Shown: positions 17,053-25,085 of the stretch, in pieces
Layout of the letters: each line of letters opens with the position of its first letter
Numbering within the stretch: position 1 is the stretch's first letter
Origin: Enterovibrio norvegicus_B
GTDB lineage: Bacteria; Pseudomonadota; Gammaproteobacteria; Enterobacterales; Vibrionaceae
DNA: 64,000 nucleotides
Assembly (NCBI RefSeq): GCF_002876705.1
Contig: NZ_MDAG01000014.1
Location: 186,001 to 250,000, forward strand
Direction: 5' to 3'
The notes under the pieces: generated by a model
The model's database searches: none
Told to the model about the DNA's origin: nothing
What the model saw: only the letters and a program-made list of their open reading frames with translations
Position numbers and translations under genes: made by a program

Positions 17053-18186
17053 TTGAAGCGTCATTTCATCTCCATGTTTTTGGCAGTGTTCTTGCTGTCA
17101 GGCTGTTCGTTGCTCGATATTAAAATAGAAAGCCAAACCGTCCCTCTAACCAAGCAAGAATTGAACGCTCGCGTGTTAACGCGAGAATATGCCCAGCAGT
17201 TTTTTTCACAAACTGAGCAAGCTGCTGACAAAATGCACCAATATTACGGCCCGAAAGATCAAGAAAACCAATCAAACGTTTTGCTTTGGAAAATCAATGC
17301 AGTGGAAAGAATGCAGTCGGCTGCATACCAGGTGTCTCCAATGGCTGGACTCATTGATGTTTGGGTCTTTTCACTCCAACTCAACCAGTTCTATGTTGAA
17401 GGGAATGGCAAAGACTTGTTCGTGGGTAACGAAGCAAAAGAGCTCTCGCAGCACCTTGCAAACGAAATGGACAACGTCGCGAAGTCTTTGCTGCCTACTC
17501 ACGAATATCAAAGCGCTGCCAGTTTTGTGAAACAACACGCCAATGCATACCCATTTGCAGACCTGAGTTTCAATCGAACACCCGCTTACCGTTTGTGGCG
17601 GGAAAGTATTGACGGTGGGGGTCTAGAAGCAGTTACGACGCTGGGGACTATGCCAGAAGCGATAGGTGATATGTCGGATAAAATGAGCCTTTTTTCAGAG
17701 CAGACACCGAAAATCATGACGTGGAAAGCTCAGTTGCTTGCACTAAATAGTATGAACAGTATTGAGCAGGTAAATCAGGCCGTCGAAAGCTTCAAAGTCG
17801 TGTCGAACTCTATGAATGATTTTATTCGAAACAACCCTGAATATATGCGCCACCTCGCTGAAGAAATGGCATTCAAACTTCAACCTCTCGTTGACAGTAT
17901 TGATGAGAAAACCGGTGAGCACCTACAAACATTAAGCGCAGAGCGACGACTGTTGGAAGAAATGATTGCATTGGAACGCGCAGAAGTGGCACGCATTATC
18001 ACCAAAGAACGGAAAGCACTTGTGGACGATGTAAATACCGTCTCTCAAGAGTTGGTAAATGTTGTCATGGACAAGCTCATCGACGTGATACGCAGCCTCA
18101 TTCTTTACATCGTTTTGTTTATTGCGGTGATCTTCTTTGCCCCGTTAGGACTTGGCTATATTTTGGGTCGTAAATCAGCAAAATAA
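17053..18186 (+). CDS. Lipoprotein with a C-terminal membrane helix, unknown
   Basis: A 377-residue protein of unknown family. It starts with a TTG (weak SD), followed by a signal peptide whose lipobox is LSGC (residues 15-18). The body is helical and rich in charged residues, with a coiled-coil-like stretch near AERRLLEEMIALERAEVARIITKERK (about 300-330), and ends in a transmembrane segment (about 345-370, LILYIVLFIAVIFFAPLGLGYILG). A protein anchored by lipid at one end and a helix at the other would span the periplasm, which is unusual. No neighbour suggests a role. Confidence 0.65.
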   Translation: MKRHFISMFLAVFLLSGCSLLDIKIESQTVPLTKQELNARVLTREYAQQFFSQTEQAADKMHQYYGPKDQENQSNVLLWKINAVERMQSAAYQVSPMAGLIDVWVFSLQLNQFYVEGNGKDLFVGNEAKELSQHLANEMDNVAKSLLPTHEYQSAASFVKQHANAYPFADLSFNRTPAYRLWRESIDGGGLEAVTTLGTMPEAIGDMSDKMSLFSEQTPKIMTWKAQLLALNSMNSIEQVNQAVESFKVVSNSMNDFIRNNPEYMRHLAEEMAFKLQPLVDSIDEKTGEHLQTLSAERRLLEEMIALERAEVARIITKERKALVDDVNTVSQELVNVVMDKLIDVIRSLILYIVLFIAVIFFAPLGLGYILGRKSAK

Positions 18187-18498
18187 CGATTCATTCGTTG
18201 TAAATCACTTCCTAGACACGACCCAGCATCGCTATTTATAAGCCTTGTTCGGGTCGTGTTGCGATTTCCAAGCCTCCCATTCAACAAACACAATCTATGT
18301 GCCATTTAGGTCCATAGCTCTCTTGATTCGTCGATTACAATCCACCTCAGACTCACTGAGATTTCTGCGTACACATTTTTTCGACATTACTTTTCTTACT
18401 CTTTCTCTCGTCGTAGTGACGATACCGATGGAACTTAGTGCCTATAAAGGCGCAAGAATTTACATACGTGCGCTTTATGCGAAGTAAAGGAAAAACAA
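18187..18498. other. Non-coding region with a 9-bp dyad
   Basis: 312 bases before the PepSY gene. A 9-bp inverted repeat ACACGACCC (18216-18224) / GGGTCGTGT (18251-18259) is separated by 26 bases, too far for a classical terminator but able to form a long hairpin. The upstream region must hold the PepSY promoter; no known operator was seen. Confidence 0.45.
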
Positions 18499-18834
18499 AT
18501 GAAGAAATTAATCTTAAGTGGTGTTGTATTAACAGCGTTAAGCGCTTTCAGTGTTCCAAGCTTCGCAGCAAGTAACGCCGACATCATCAGCGAGCAAGAC
18601 GCAATCAAAGCTGCACTACTGGAAGTCGGCGTAGAAGTGCTTGGTATCCGTTTTGACGAGCCAGACTCGCAGTGGGATGTATTCGTTAAGTCAGGCGAAA
18701 AAGCGTATGAAGTGGAAGTCGACGCTGCCAGCGGCAAAATCGTTGCGGCTGAAGAAGAAAGCCTAGCAGAAATTAAAGCGGAGCTTTCTGGCGACCTTTC
18801 TCATGAAGGCGTGATTGGCGACGTTGATAAGTAA
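18499..18834 (+). CDS. PepSY-domain secreted protein
   Basis: A 111-residue exported protein: signal peptide to about residue 23 (PSFAAS), then a PepSY domain with SEQDAIKAALLEVGVEVLGIRFDEP and WDVFVKSGEKAYEVEVDAASGKIVAAEEE, the standard beta-hairpin pair. PepSY proteins commonly restrain peptidases or sense cell-surface conditions. The SD AAAGGA is clear. No partner gene is adjacent. Confidence 0.85.
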   Translation: MKKLILSGVVLTALSAFSVPSFAASNADIISEQDAIKAALLEVGVEVLGIRFDEPDSQWDVFVKSGEKAYEVEVDAASGKIVAAEEESLAEIKAELSGDLSHEGVIGDVDK

Positions 18835-18842
18835 TGAGATAA

Positions 18843-18876
18843 CCCGCCCTGCAGGTGTGTTTCGGGGCGGGCTTTC
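18843..18876 (+). terminator. GC-rich terminator hairpin
   Basis: CCCGCCC pairs with GGGCGGG across a 15-base loop, followed by CTTTCT. It lies just after the PepSY gene; the T-tract is weak. Confidence 0.65.
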
Positions 18877-19066
18877 TAGGTGAGGGTATAAGCAAGTCTG
18901 CTCTTTCTCTTATCTCGCCCCTGCTCTTCCTGCCCTTCCTGCTCTTCCTTCCTTTCCATCGCCCCCACCAATCACACCAATAGCCAGAACCACATAGCCT
19001 TTTCCCTTCATCCGTAATACTGTTCAATCAACAAAGAAAAACAGAATAAAAAACAAAGGGAAGATT

Positions 19067-19495
19067 ATGAGTTCAATTACTGTTCGTTGCCCAAGTTGCC
19101 ATAAAAACAACCAATTTCCGGTTGAACGCCTTGATGATCAGCCGAAGTGTGGCGCGTGTAAGTCACCGTTAGTGAATGGCAAACCAGTTGAAGGCACTGC
19201 AGCGAATATGGATGCGCTGTTGTCGTCAGGAAAGCCTGTTGTTGTCGATTTTTGGGCACCGTGGTGTGGCCCGTGCCAAGGATTTGCACCCGTCTTTGAA
19301 GCGACTGCTTCGAGCAAAGCTGATGATGTGATCTTTGTAAAAATAAACACCGAGGAAGAGCAAACGCTGGCGGCGAAATACCGCATTCGCAGCATTCCAA
19401 CCATCATGGTGTTTAACGAAGGCAAAATGGTGAAGCAGATCAACGGTGCACTGCCACAGTCAGAATTCACGGCATGGTTAGATCAAGCCATGTAA
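19067..19495 (+). CDS. trxC: Thioredoxin 2 (TrxC)
   Basis: A 142-residue thioredoxin of the zinc-binding TrxC type. The N-terminal zinc ribbon is C8-x2-C11 and C28-x2-C31; the active site is WCGPC at residues 66-70, within the DFWAPWCGPCQ context; the cis-Pro loop is SIPTIMVF. It reduces protein disulphides in the cytosol, and in E. coli is induced by OxyR. It is monocistronic, with a strong terminator downstream. Confidence 0.95.
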   Translation: MSSITVRCPSCHKNNQFPVERLDDQPKCGACKSPLVNGKPVEGTAANMDALLSSGKPVVVDFWAPWCGPCQGFAPVFEATASSKADDVIFVKINTEEEQTLAAKYRIRSIPTIMVFNEGKMVKQINGALPQSEFTAWLDQAM

Positions 19496-19536
19496 ATGTT
19501 CCGTGAGGGTTGCTACCCCCTTCAAAAACACAAACC

Positions 19537-19568
19537 AATAAAGGGCATTATGTGCCCTTTATTATTTT
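19537..19568. terminator. Rho-independent terminator of trxC
   Basis: Stem AATAAAGGGCA/TGCCCTTTATT with a 5-base loop and T-rich tail. Confidence 0.9.
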
Positions 19569-19632
19569 CTAACGCTTACGAATGCAAACCAGTAGGCATA
19601 GCAAACTCAGGGTTGTTATAGAACGCACTAAA

Positions 19633-19647
19633 TGGTAATAATTATCA
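19633..19647. promoter_or_regulatory. Fur box
   Basis: TGGTAATAATTATCA matches the 7-1-7 Fur motif TGATAATNATTATCA at 14 of 15 positions, 34 bases before the start of the small gene ahead of fumC. This suggests that the two genes are repressed when iron is plentiful. Confidence 0.8.
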
Positions 19648-19681
19648 TTACAAGACGAGTGATACATACAAGGGGTTGGCT

Positions 19682-20062
19682 ATGGATTCCAGACGACACA
19701 TCTATAATGCCTATTTCAAAGCAAAAGATAAGTTCGATGAAGACAGAAGCGCATTTGGTTACGAGCCTGATATCGTGCAGGGATTTGTGCAAACAGGATT
19801 AATGCTGGCGTCTTACCACGAGCTTGGTGCCGAGAACGAAAGCGTGTTGCTGAACGAACTCTTTCTTCGTCAGGTGTATTTTAAGCTACTTGATGCCATT
19901 CAAAGCCCTTACAGAACCCACAGTTTTCGGCGAGTCTGCCTAGATGGGGTGCATAGCCCGCTCTACGCATTGCAACGTCATTACGTACAAGTACCGGGCG
20001 GCGAGAGAAAATTTGCCCAACTTCAGCTGATGCTACAACGCCTTCAAGCACCGCTAGATTGA
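19682..20062 (+). CDS. FagA-like protein of unknown function, Fur-linked
   Basis: A 126-residue predicted cytosolic protein beginning MDSRRHIYNAYFK, with no recognised domain. The SD AAGGGG precedes the ATG at 19682. It sits 16 bases before fumC, and a Fur box lies 34 bases upstream. This order (Fur box, small helical protein, class II fumarase) matches the fagA-fumC1 arrangement described for Pseudomonas aeruginosa. The name FagA-like is by context and size; sequence homology was not checked. Confidence 0.65.
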   Translation: MDSRRHIYNAYFKAKDKFDEDRSAFGYEPDIVQGFVQTGLMLASYHELGAENESVLLNELFLRQVYFKLLDAIQSPYRTHSFRRVCLDGVHSPLYALQRHYVQVPGGERKFAQLQLMLQRLQAPLD

Positions 20063-20078
20063 TTCAAAAGGACAGGAC

Positions 20079-21464
20079 ATGACGCAAACATTCCGCACAG
20101 AAACAGACAGCATGGGCGATGTGAAAGTCCCTGAAAATGCGCTTTATCAGGCACAAACTCAACGCGCTGTAGACAATTTCGCGTTCAGTAAGCACACAAT
20201 GCCAGCTTCATTTATTCAAGCACTCGCGTACATCAAACAAACGGCGGCACTGACCAATGCACAGCTTGGTCTACTGGAAGGTGATATTGCACAAGTGATT
20301 GCGGAAGCATCGCAAGACATCATCAACGGCCAGTATTTGGATCAATTTCCGATTGATGTGTTCCAAACCGGCTCTGGTACAAGCTCGAACATGAACGCCA
20401 ACGAAGTGATCGCAACCCTTGCGAGCAAAGCCTTGGGTGGCGATGTTTCCCCGAATGATCACGTCAACATGGGCCAAAGCAGTAACGACGTCATTCCAAC
20501 GGCGATTCAAATCAGCAGCGTATTGAGCGTTGAAAAACAGCTACTGCCAGCCCTAGAACATTTGATTTCAACCTTGAGTGAAAAGCGCATTGAAGTTGGC
20601 GATACTGTAAAAACAGGTCGCACCCATTTAATGGATGCAATGCCCGTGACGTTCGACCAAGAACTGGCAGGATGGCAATACCAAATTGACCATGCAAAAT
20701 GCGCCATTGAACAGAGCTTGTCTGCGGTTCGCGCCCTTGCCCAAGGTGGTACTGCCGTCGGTACAGGGATCAATGCAGACCCTCGTTTTGCAGCAACATT
20801 TGCAGACAACTTGTCGCAACTGACGAAGGCATCTTTCACACCGAGCGTAAATTTTTTCTTTAATCTCAGTAGCCAAGACGCCATTGTGGCACTTTCAGGG
20901 CAATTAAAAACCGCCGCTGTCGCCATCATGAAGATCGCCAATGATTTACGTTGGATGAACTCAGGCCCGCTGGCAGGTCTGGGTGAAATTGAACTCCAAG
21001 CTTTGCAGCCTGGTTCGTCGATCATGCCAGGGAAAGTGAATCCTGTCATACCGGAAGCAGCAGCCATGGCATCTGCACAAGTGATTGGTAATGACGCAAC
21101 CATTACCGTTGCTGGACAATCAGGTAATTTCCAGCTCAATGTTATGCTGCCTGTTATTGCGCATAACATTCTGGAAAGTATTGAATTACTGGCAAACAGC
21201 GCAAACGCATTGGCTGATAAAGCCATCAAGACGTTTACTGTGCGAGAGGACAACCTCAACATCGCATTGGCAAAAAATCCGATTTTAGTCACGGCACTCA
21301 ACCCTGTGATCGGGTATTTGAAAGCCGCTGAAATCGCGAAGAAAGCTTATAAAGAAGGACGTGCGATCATTGATGTGGCTGAAGAAGAGACGGAATTAGA
21401 CAGAGCGACACTTGAGCGCCTGCTTGACCCAACAGCACTCACGAAAGGTGGCGTCGCAAACTAA
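20079..21464 (+). CDS. fumC: Class II fumarate hydratase (FumC)
   Basis: A 461-residue iron-independent fumarase that interconverts fumarate and malate in the TCA cycle. The superfamily signature GSSIMPGKVNP is present, as are TGSGTSSNMNANEV, the GRTHLMDAMPVTF segment and the catalytic Ser/Lys region around it. Because it lacks an iron-sulphur cluster, it suits low iron, consistent with the Fur box upstream of its 16-base neighbour gene. SD AAAGGA precedes the ATG. Length is normal for FumC. Confidence 0.95.
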   Translation: MTQTFRTETDSMGDVKVPENALYQAQTQRAVDNFAFSKHTMPASFIQALAYIKQTAALTNAQLGLLEGDIAQVIAEASQDIINGQYLDQFPIDVFQTGSGTSSNMNANEVIATLASKALGGDVSPNDHVNMGQSSNDVIPTAIQISSVLSVEKQLLPALEHLISTLSEKRIEVGDTVKTGRTHLMDAMPVTFDQELAGWQYQIDHAKCAIEQSLSAVRALAQGGTAVGTGINADPRFAATFADNLSQLTKASFTPSVNFFFNLSSQDAIVALSGQLKTAAVAIMKIANDLRWMNSGPLAGLGEIELQALQPGSSIMPGKVNPVIPEAAAMASAQVIGNDATITVAGQSGNFQLNVMLPVIAHNILESIELLANSANALADKAIKTFTVREDNLNIALAKNPILVTALNPVIGYLKAAEIAKKAYKEGRAIIDVAEEETELDRATLERLLDPTALTKGGVAN

Positions 21465-21493
21465 CGCAGAAAATAATCATCAAATTAAAAAAA

Positions 21494-21512
21494 AGCCCTC
21501 ACAAGGAGGGCT
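21494..21512. terminator. Hairpin terminator after fumC
   Basis: AGCCCTC/GAGGGCT stem with a 5-base loop, A-run on the left and only ATATT on the right. It is stronger for minus-strand transcripts from the lipoprotein gene at 21771 than for fumC. Confidence 0.7.
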
Positions 21513-21770
21513 ATATTGCTCGCTGCCGACAAGCACAATTCTATATAAAAGATGAAATAGGTAAACACTACACTGCATCACTCAGAAAAACCTATTTCAA
21601 ATGTGTCTTGAGAACACACACATTCTGACTATCCGTGTCAACGAGAACTCTGTAGATTAAACACACTGTGCGTTTAATGAATAAAAATGGACAGACAAAA
21701 TGGAGTCGTGCTGTTGCTGTTATATGCCTGTCCAAAACTGAGTACGTAAACTATTTCCTGTCTACATACA

Positions 21771-22211
21771 TTAAATATTATCTAACGTGTCAGAGATAAA
21801 CCTTTTCCTGATGCCATCCCCCCTAACCAATGCACCGCTATAACTGAGTCGATAAGTGTATTTAAATTCGTCTCCATCCAGCTCGCCATCAATGGTTAAG
21901 AAACAAAACTGACGACCTTGCCGACAATCTATGTGATAGTTACCAGATTCTTTTGTCTTTGTAACATGCAGCCCGGACTCCCCCGCGCCTTGTGTCATCA
22001 ACACTTTGGATACAACAACCCTTCGATTAACCTTATCAACAAACCGCAGCGTTTCCTTCGCCAGTGTTGAATCTTGGTCAAACTCTGAATGGTAATACCC
22101 GTCAATTTTCAATGTCGCGTTCAGTTTGTCTTCTTTTACGCCATCCTGATTAACGCATGCAGAAATTGCTAACCCTAACAATGGAAATATTACACACTTT
22201 ATCATTTGCAT
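21771..22211 (-). CDS. Putative lipoprotein
   Basis: A 146-residue lipoprotein precursor of unknown function. The signal peptide IKCVIFPLLGLAISAC ends in a lipobox (ISAC), and the mature part has two further Cys (DCRQG and QFCFL) close together and a likely beta-rich fold (NATLKIDGYYHSEF, then KYTYRLSYSG). The start at 22211 (MQMIK) is preferred because of a GGGGAG SD. Convergent with fumC. Confidence 0.7.
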   Translation of the reverse strand: MQMIKCVIFPLLGLAISACVNQDGVKEDKLNATLKIDGYYHSEFDQDSTLAKETLRFVDKVNRRVVVSKVLMTQGAGESGLHVTKTKESGNYHIDCRQGRQFCFLTIDGELDGDEFKYTYRLSYSGALVRGDGIRKRFISDTLDNI

Positions 22212-22419
22212 GGGAAACACTCCCCAGTGAACGATGATATTTAAGCAATCGTTTTTTTTCATTTGTCCTATTGTCGACCAGCACTACTGGTCATTTATAT
22301 TTTTTATATGAAGCTTGCATCTAAATAAAAAGAACCATTCCCCGCAGAAAGACAACCTAGCCAATTGTCGTCAAGTATAAAGAACATCAGGAAAAGGAGT
22401 GGAAACCCAATGTTCTTAT

Positions 22420-22457
22420 AAAACACGATTATTTCCCCTATTAAATAATCGCGTTTT
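22420..22457 (+). other. Orphan hairpin, possible small RNA terminator
   Basis: AAAACACGATTATTT (22420-22434), 8-base loop, AAATAATCGCGTTTT (22443-22457): 14 of 15 positions pair, followed by CTTTCT. It is terminator-like but has no gene just upstream on either strand. Confidence 0.55.
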
Positions 22458-22754
22458 CTTTCTACGCTTTTAGCTTTGACCAGAATGTGATTTTTTAAAA
22501 GTACAAATGTGTTCTTTAAAGAATTAACGACTCAAATACAAAACACATGTGTCGTTTAATTTTACATAAACAAAGTATTTAGAGTAATTACGTTACTTTA
22601 TCCAGCACGCAAAGAAACCTCAGATTCCGCTATATCCATCTGATATTAAATGATTATTTACAAAATAAATGGTTGAAACGATAAAGATGGGTAGGTAAAG
22701 AAAAATCCAAGGAAAAATCCTCATTTTTTTGCTCTATATTCAACTCGCACCAAA

Positions 22755-22775
22755 AAGCCCTCTAAAAGAGGGCTT
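22755..22775 (-). terminator. Rho-independent terminator of the Dcu gene
   Basis: AAGCCCTC/GAGGGCTT stem, TAAAA loop, T5 on the minus strand. Confidence 0.85.
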
Positions 22776-22800
22776 GAAGTATGGCTTATGCCGAAAGTGA

Positions 22801-24129
22801 TTATGCGATGATCATCTGACCAAGCACATAACCCAGCAAACATGCACCTACAACGCCGATCAGACCAACAGACATGAATGAGTGGTTGAAATACCACTTA
22901 CCAATTTTGGTTGTGCCCGAGGTATCAAAGTTAACGGTTGCAATGTCTGATGGGTAATTGGGAATGAAGAAGTAACCGTATACCGCCGGCATAATACCGA
23001 TCAGCAACGCTGGATCTAACCCCAAACCCAGGCCAACAGGCAGCATCATACGTGCAGTTGCTGCTTGAGAGTTCACCACCACAGAAACAATGAACAGCGC
23101 GAGTGCGAATGTCCAAGGGTAGTCTGTCACCATGCCAACAATGCCCGATTTGAACTGCGGCATGGCATATTGAAAGTAGGTGTCTGACATCCATGCAATA
23201 CCGAAAATCGCAATCGCTGCCACCATACCTGACTTAAATACAACGCCGTTTGGCACGTCACGCGGGTCGGTTTTGGTCGCTAACAGAATCACACCACCGA
23301 AACACAGCATCATCATCTGGATGATGACAGACATGCTGATAGGCTTTGAACCTTCAGTAATGGTGCGCACTTCAGGCACCATCGCAATCACAACGATAGT
23401 AATGATAGAAGCAAGGAAGATAAGCACAGCATTGCGCGCTGATTTAGGAAGCACTTCATCCAGCGACGTTGCTGTGGTGTTGAGAATACGCTCTCGCCAT
23501 TCTGGATCTTTCAAACGCGCTTGATATTCAGGATCGTCATCCAGCTCTTTACCACGCTTCATGCTGTATAGAGACATCAGTAACGTACCGAACAAGGTTG
23601 CAGGCACGGTAACGAGCAAGATTGAAAGCAAGGTAATGTCAGCTTGAATGCCTGAAAGCTGCGTTAAGTAATACACCACTGCCGCAGATAACGGTGATGC
23701 CGTGATCGCGATTTGAGATGCGACAGACGATGCCGCCATTGGGCGCTCTGGGCGAATGCCGTTTTTCAACGCCACATCGCCAATGATTGGCATGATGGAA
23801 TATACCGCGTGACCTGTACCAAGCAGGAACGTCATTGCATAGGTCACGAACGGCGCAATCAAGGTGACGCGTTTTGGGTTCTTGCGCAGTACACGCTCAG
23901 CAACTTGCAGCATGTATTTTAAGCCACCAGCGGCTTCAAGAATCGACGCACAAGTGACCACCGCAAGAATGATAAGCATAACGGTAACAGGTGGCGATGT
24001 TGGCGGCATTTTGAAGATGAAGACTTCAATCACCAGACCAATGCCCGAGACCACACCTAGGCCAATACCACCATACCGTGAACCGATGTAAAGCATTAAC
24101 AGAAGGAATAAAAATTCCAAGTACAACAT
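22801..24129 (-). CDS. Anaerobic C4-dicarboxylate transporter, Dcu family
   Basis: A 442-residue inner-membrane transporter of the DcuA/DcuB family (usual length 433-446). The conserved RYGGIGLG, the AAGGLKYMLQVAER stretch, LLGTGHAVYSIMPIIGDVALKNGIRPERPM, and ASQIAITASPLSAAVVYYL are all in place. It exchanges fumarate, malate or aspartate against succinate in anaerobic metabolism. Whether it is DcuA or DcuB was not resolved. It is monocistronic; no FNR site was recognised upstream. Confidence 0.9.
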   Translation of the reverse strand: MLYLEFLFLLLMLYIGSRYGGIGLGVVSGIGLVIEVFIFKMPPTSPPVTVMLIILAVVTCASILEAAGGLKYMLQVAERVLRKNPKRVTLIAPFVTYAMTFLLGTGHAVYSIMPIIGDVALKNGIRPERPMAASSVASQIAITASPLSAAVVYYLTQLSGIQADITLLSILLVTVPATLFGTLLMSLYSMKRGKELDDDPEYQARLKDPEWRERILNTTATSLDEVLPKSARNAVLIFLASIITIVVIAMVPEVRTITEGSKPISMSVIIQMMMLCFGGVILLATKTDPRDVPNGVVFKSGMVAAIAIFGIAWMSDTYFQYAMPQFKSGIVGMVTDYPWTFALALFIVSVVVNSQAATARMMLPVGLGLGLDPALLIGIMPAVYGYFFIPNYPSDIATVNFDTSGTTKIGKWYFNHSFMSVGLIGVVGACLLGYVLGQMIIA

Positions 24130-24455
24130 ACCAATAACCTCTTAAATTTTATGGCTATTTGTATTTTCCGCTTATCTTTCAATAATTTCTAAACAACGTC
24201 TCACACTCCTTCTTTTCAAAAAAAGCGATGTCTCTGAATCAGATTTTCAGCACATAAAAACCCCACTTCGTAGCCGAAACAAAACGAAGATGTAACACAG
24301 TTGATGACAGGTATTGAGTGAATGGTTAATTGAATTATTGAAACCGATGCGTGATTGAACCCCATGGCAAAGAAGGCAAAAAAAGAGCCAGCAAACGCTG
24401 GCTCTTGAATGAGGATATTTGTATAAAATCACATCAAGTTCAGGTTGAACGGTTT
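24130..24455. other. Intergenic region: Dcu promoter and prfH terminator
   Basis: 326 bases between the Dcu gene start and the prfH stop. The prfH terminator lies at 24383-24406. The part near the Dcu gene must hold its promoter. No FNR or NarL site was seen. Confidence 0.55.
24383..24406 (-). terminator. Rho-independent terminator of the rtcB2-prfH operon
   Basis: 10-bp stem AAGAGCCAGC/GCTGGCTCTT, tetraloop AAAC, A-run on the left giving a U-tract on the minus strand. Confidence 0.9.
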
Positions 24456-25085
24456 TTATTCACGCACTTCTTTGAACCCTTCGCCGACAAACTTACGTAC
24501 TGCATTTCCGCGCTCCAGATCCCAGTGCTGTTGCCAACGCGCATTCGCATCTTGTTCCACTGTCTCTTGCTTGGCTTCTTCTAGCTTTTGCAGAATAAGC
24601 GCGCGAGCCAATCGCTTGTTAGCGTGTTGGCTTCGTTCACTTTCGACGCGAACAGAAATACCAGTGGTAACATGCGTCGCCCTCACCGCCGAATCGGTGG
24701 TATTCACATGCTGCCCACCCGCCCCCGAAGCACGGCAAGCCTGATACGTAATGTCCCTGTCGAGCGTTTGCTGATTTGCTTCAAACATTTTGCCACTAAA
24801 GAACCAGTTTTTACGCTTGTGCTTTGGTCTGATGGGGCTAGTACACACCCAAAGCATCGAGCCTTCCCACTGCAGTGCGAGATGTTTTACCGACACGGTG
24901 TCCTTTTCATCGAAGGCCAATAATACCGATTTAAACCCACGCGACCGTTCACTGCGCGTTGATGTAACAATGTCCACCTTCACCTTGTGTTCACGACACG
25001 TTTTTTCGATGGCCTTCAGCGCCAACCCCACCGCCAAACAACATTCTTCAGGTCCTTGTCCCGCGGTTAATTGCAACAATATCAT
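24456..25085 (-). CDS. prfH: Peptide chain release factor homologue PrfH
   Basis: A 209-residue release-factor-like protein with the peptidyl-hydrolysis motif GAGGQHVN (GGQ at 123-125) but without the stop-codon-reading domain of RF1/RF2. In other bacteria PrfH rescues ribosomes cut in the 16S decoding centre, releasing the peptide so that RtcB2 can re-ligate the RNA. Its ATG overlaps the stop of rtcB2 by four bases (ATGA), a translationally coupled pair. A terminator follows. Confidence 0.93.
   Translation of the reverse strand: MILLQLTAGQGPEECCLAVGLALKAIEKTCREHKVKVDIVTSTRSERSRGFKSVLLAFDEKDTVSVKHLALQWEGSMLWVCTSPIRPKHKRKNWFFSGKMFEANQQTLDRDITYQACRASGAGGQHVNTTDSAVRATHVTTGISVRVESERSQHANKRLARALILQKLEEAKQETVEQDANARWQQHWDLERGNAVRKFVGEGFKEVRE

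Larger units (their letters stand above)
22263..22800. other. AT-rich intergenic region with a strong hairpin
   Basis: About 540 bases with no credible gene. It contains an imperfect dyad near 22373-22420 (TATAA...AGAACAT with ATGTTCTTATA), the hairpin at 22420-22457 listed separately, and the Dcu gene terminator at 22755. Confidence 0.6.

Noticed and set aside
18245..18487. Plus-strand 80-residue frame before the PepSY gene
   Set aside because: No SD, and Ser/Thr/Leu mixture without a domain; region better read as promoter.
20507..21301. Minus-strand 264-residue frame opposite fumC
   Set aside because: A shadow of fumC; Ser/Pro-rich nonsense composition and no initiation signal.
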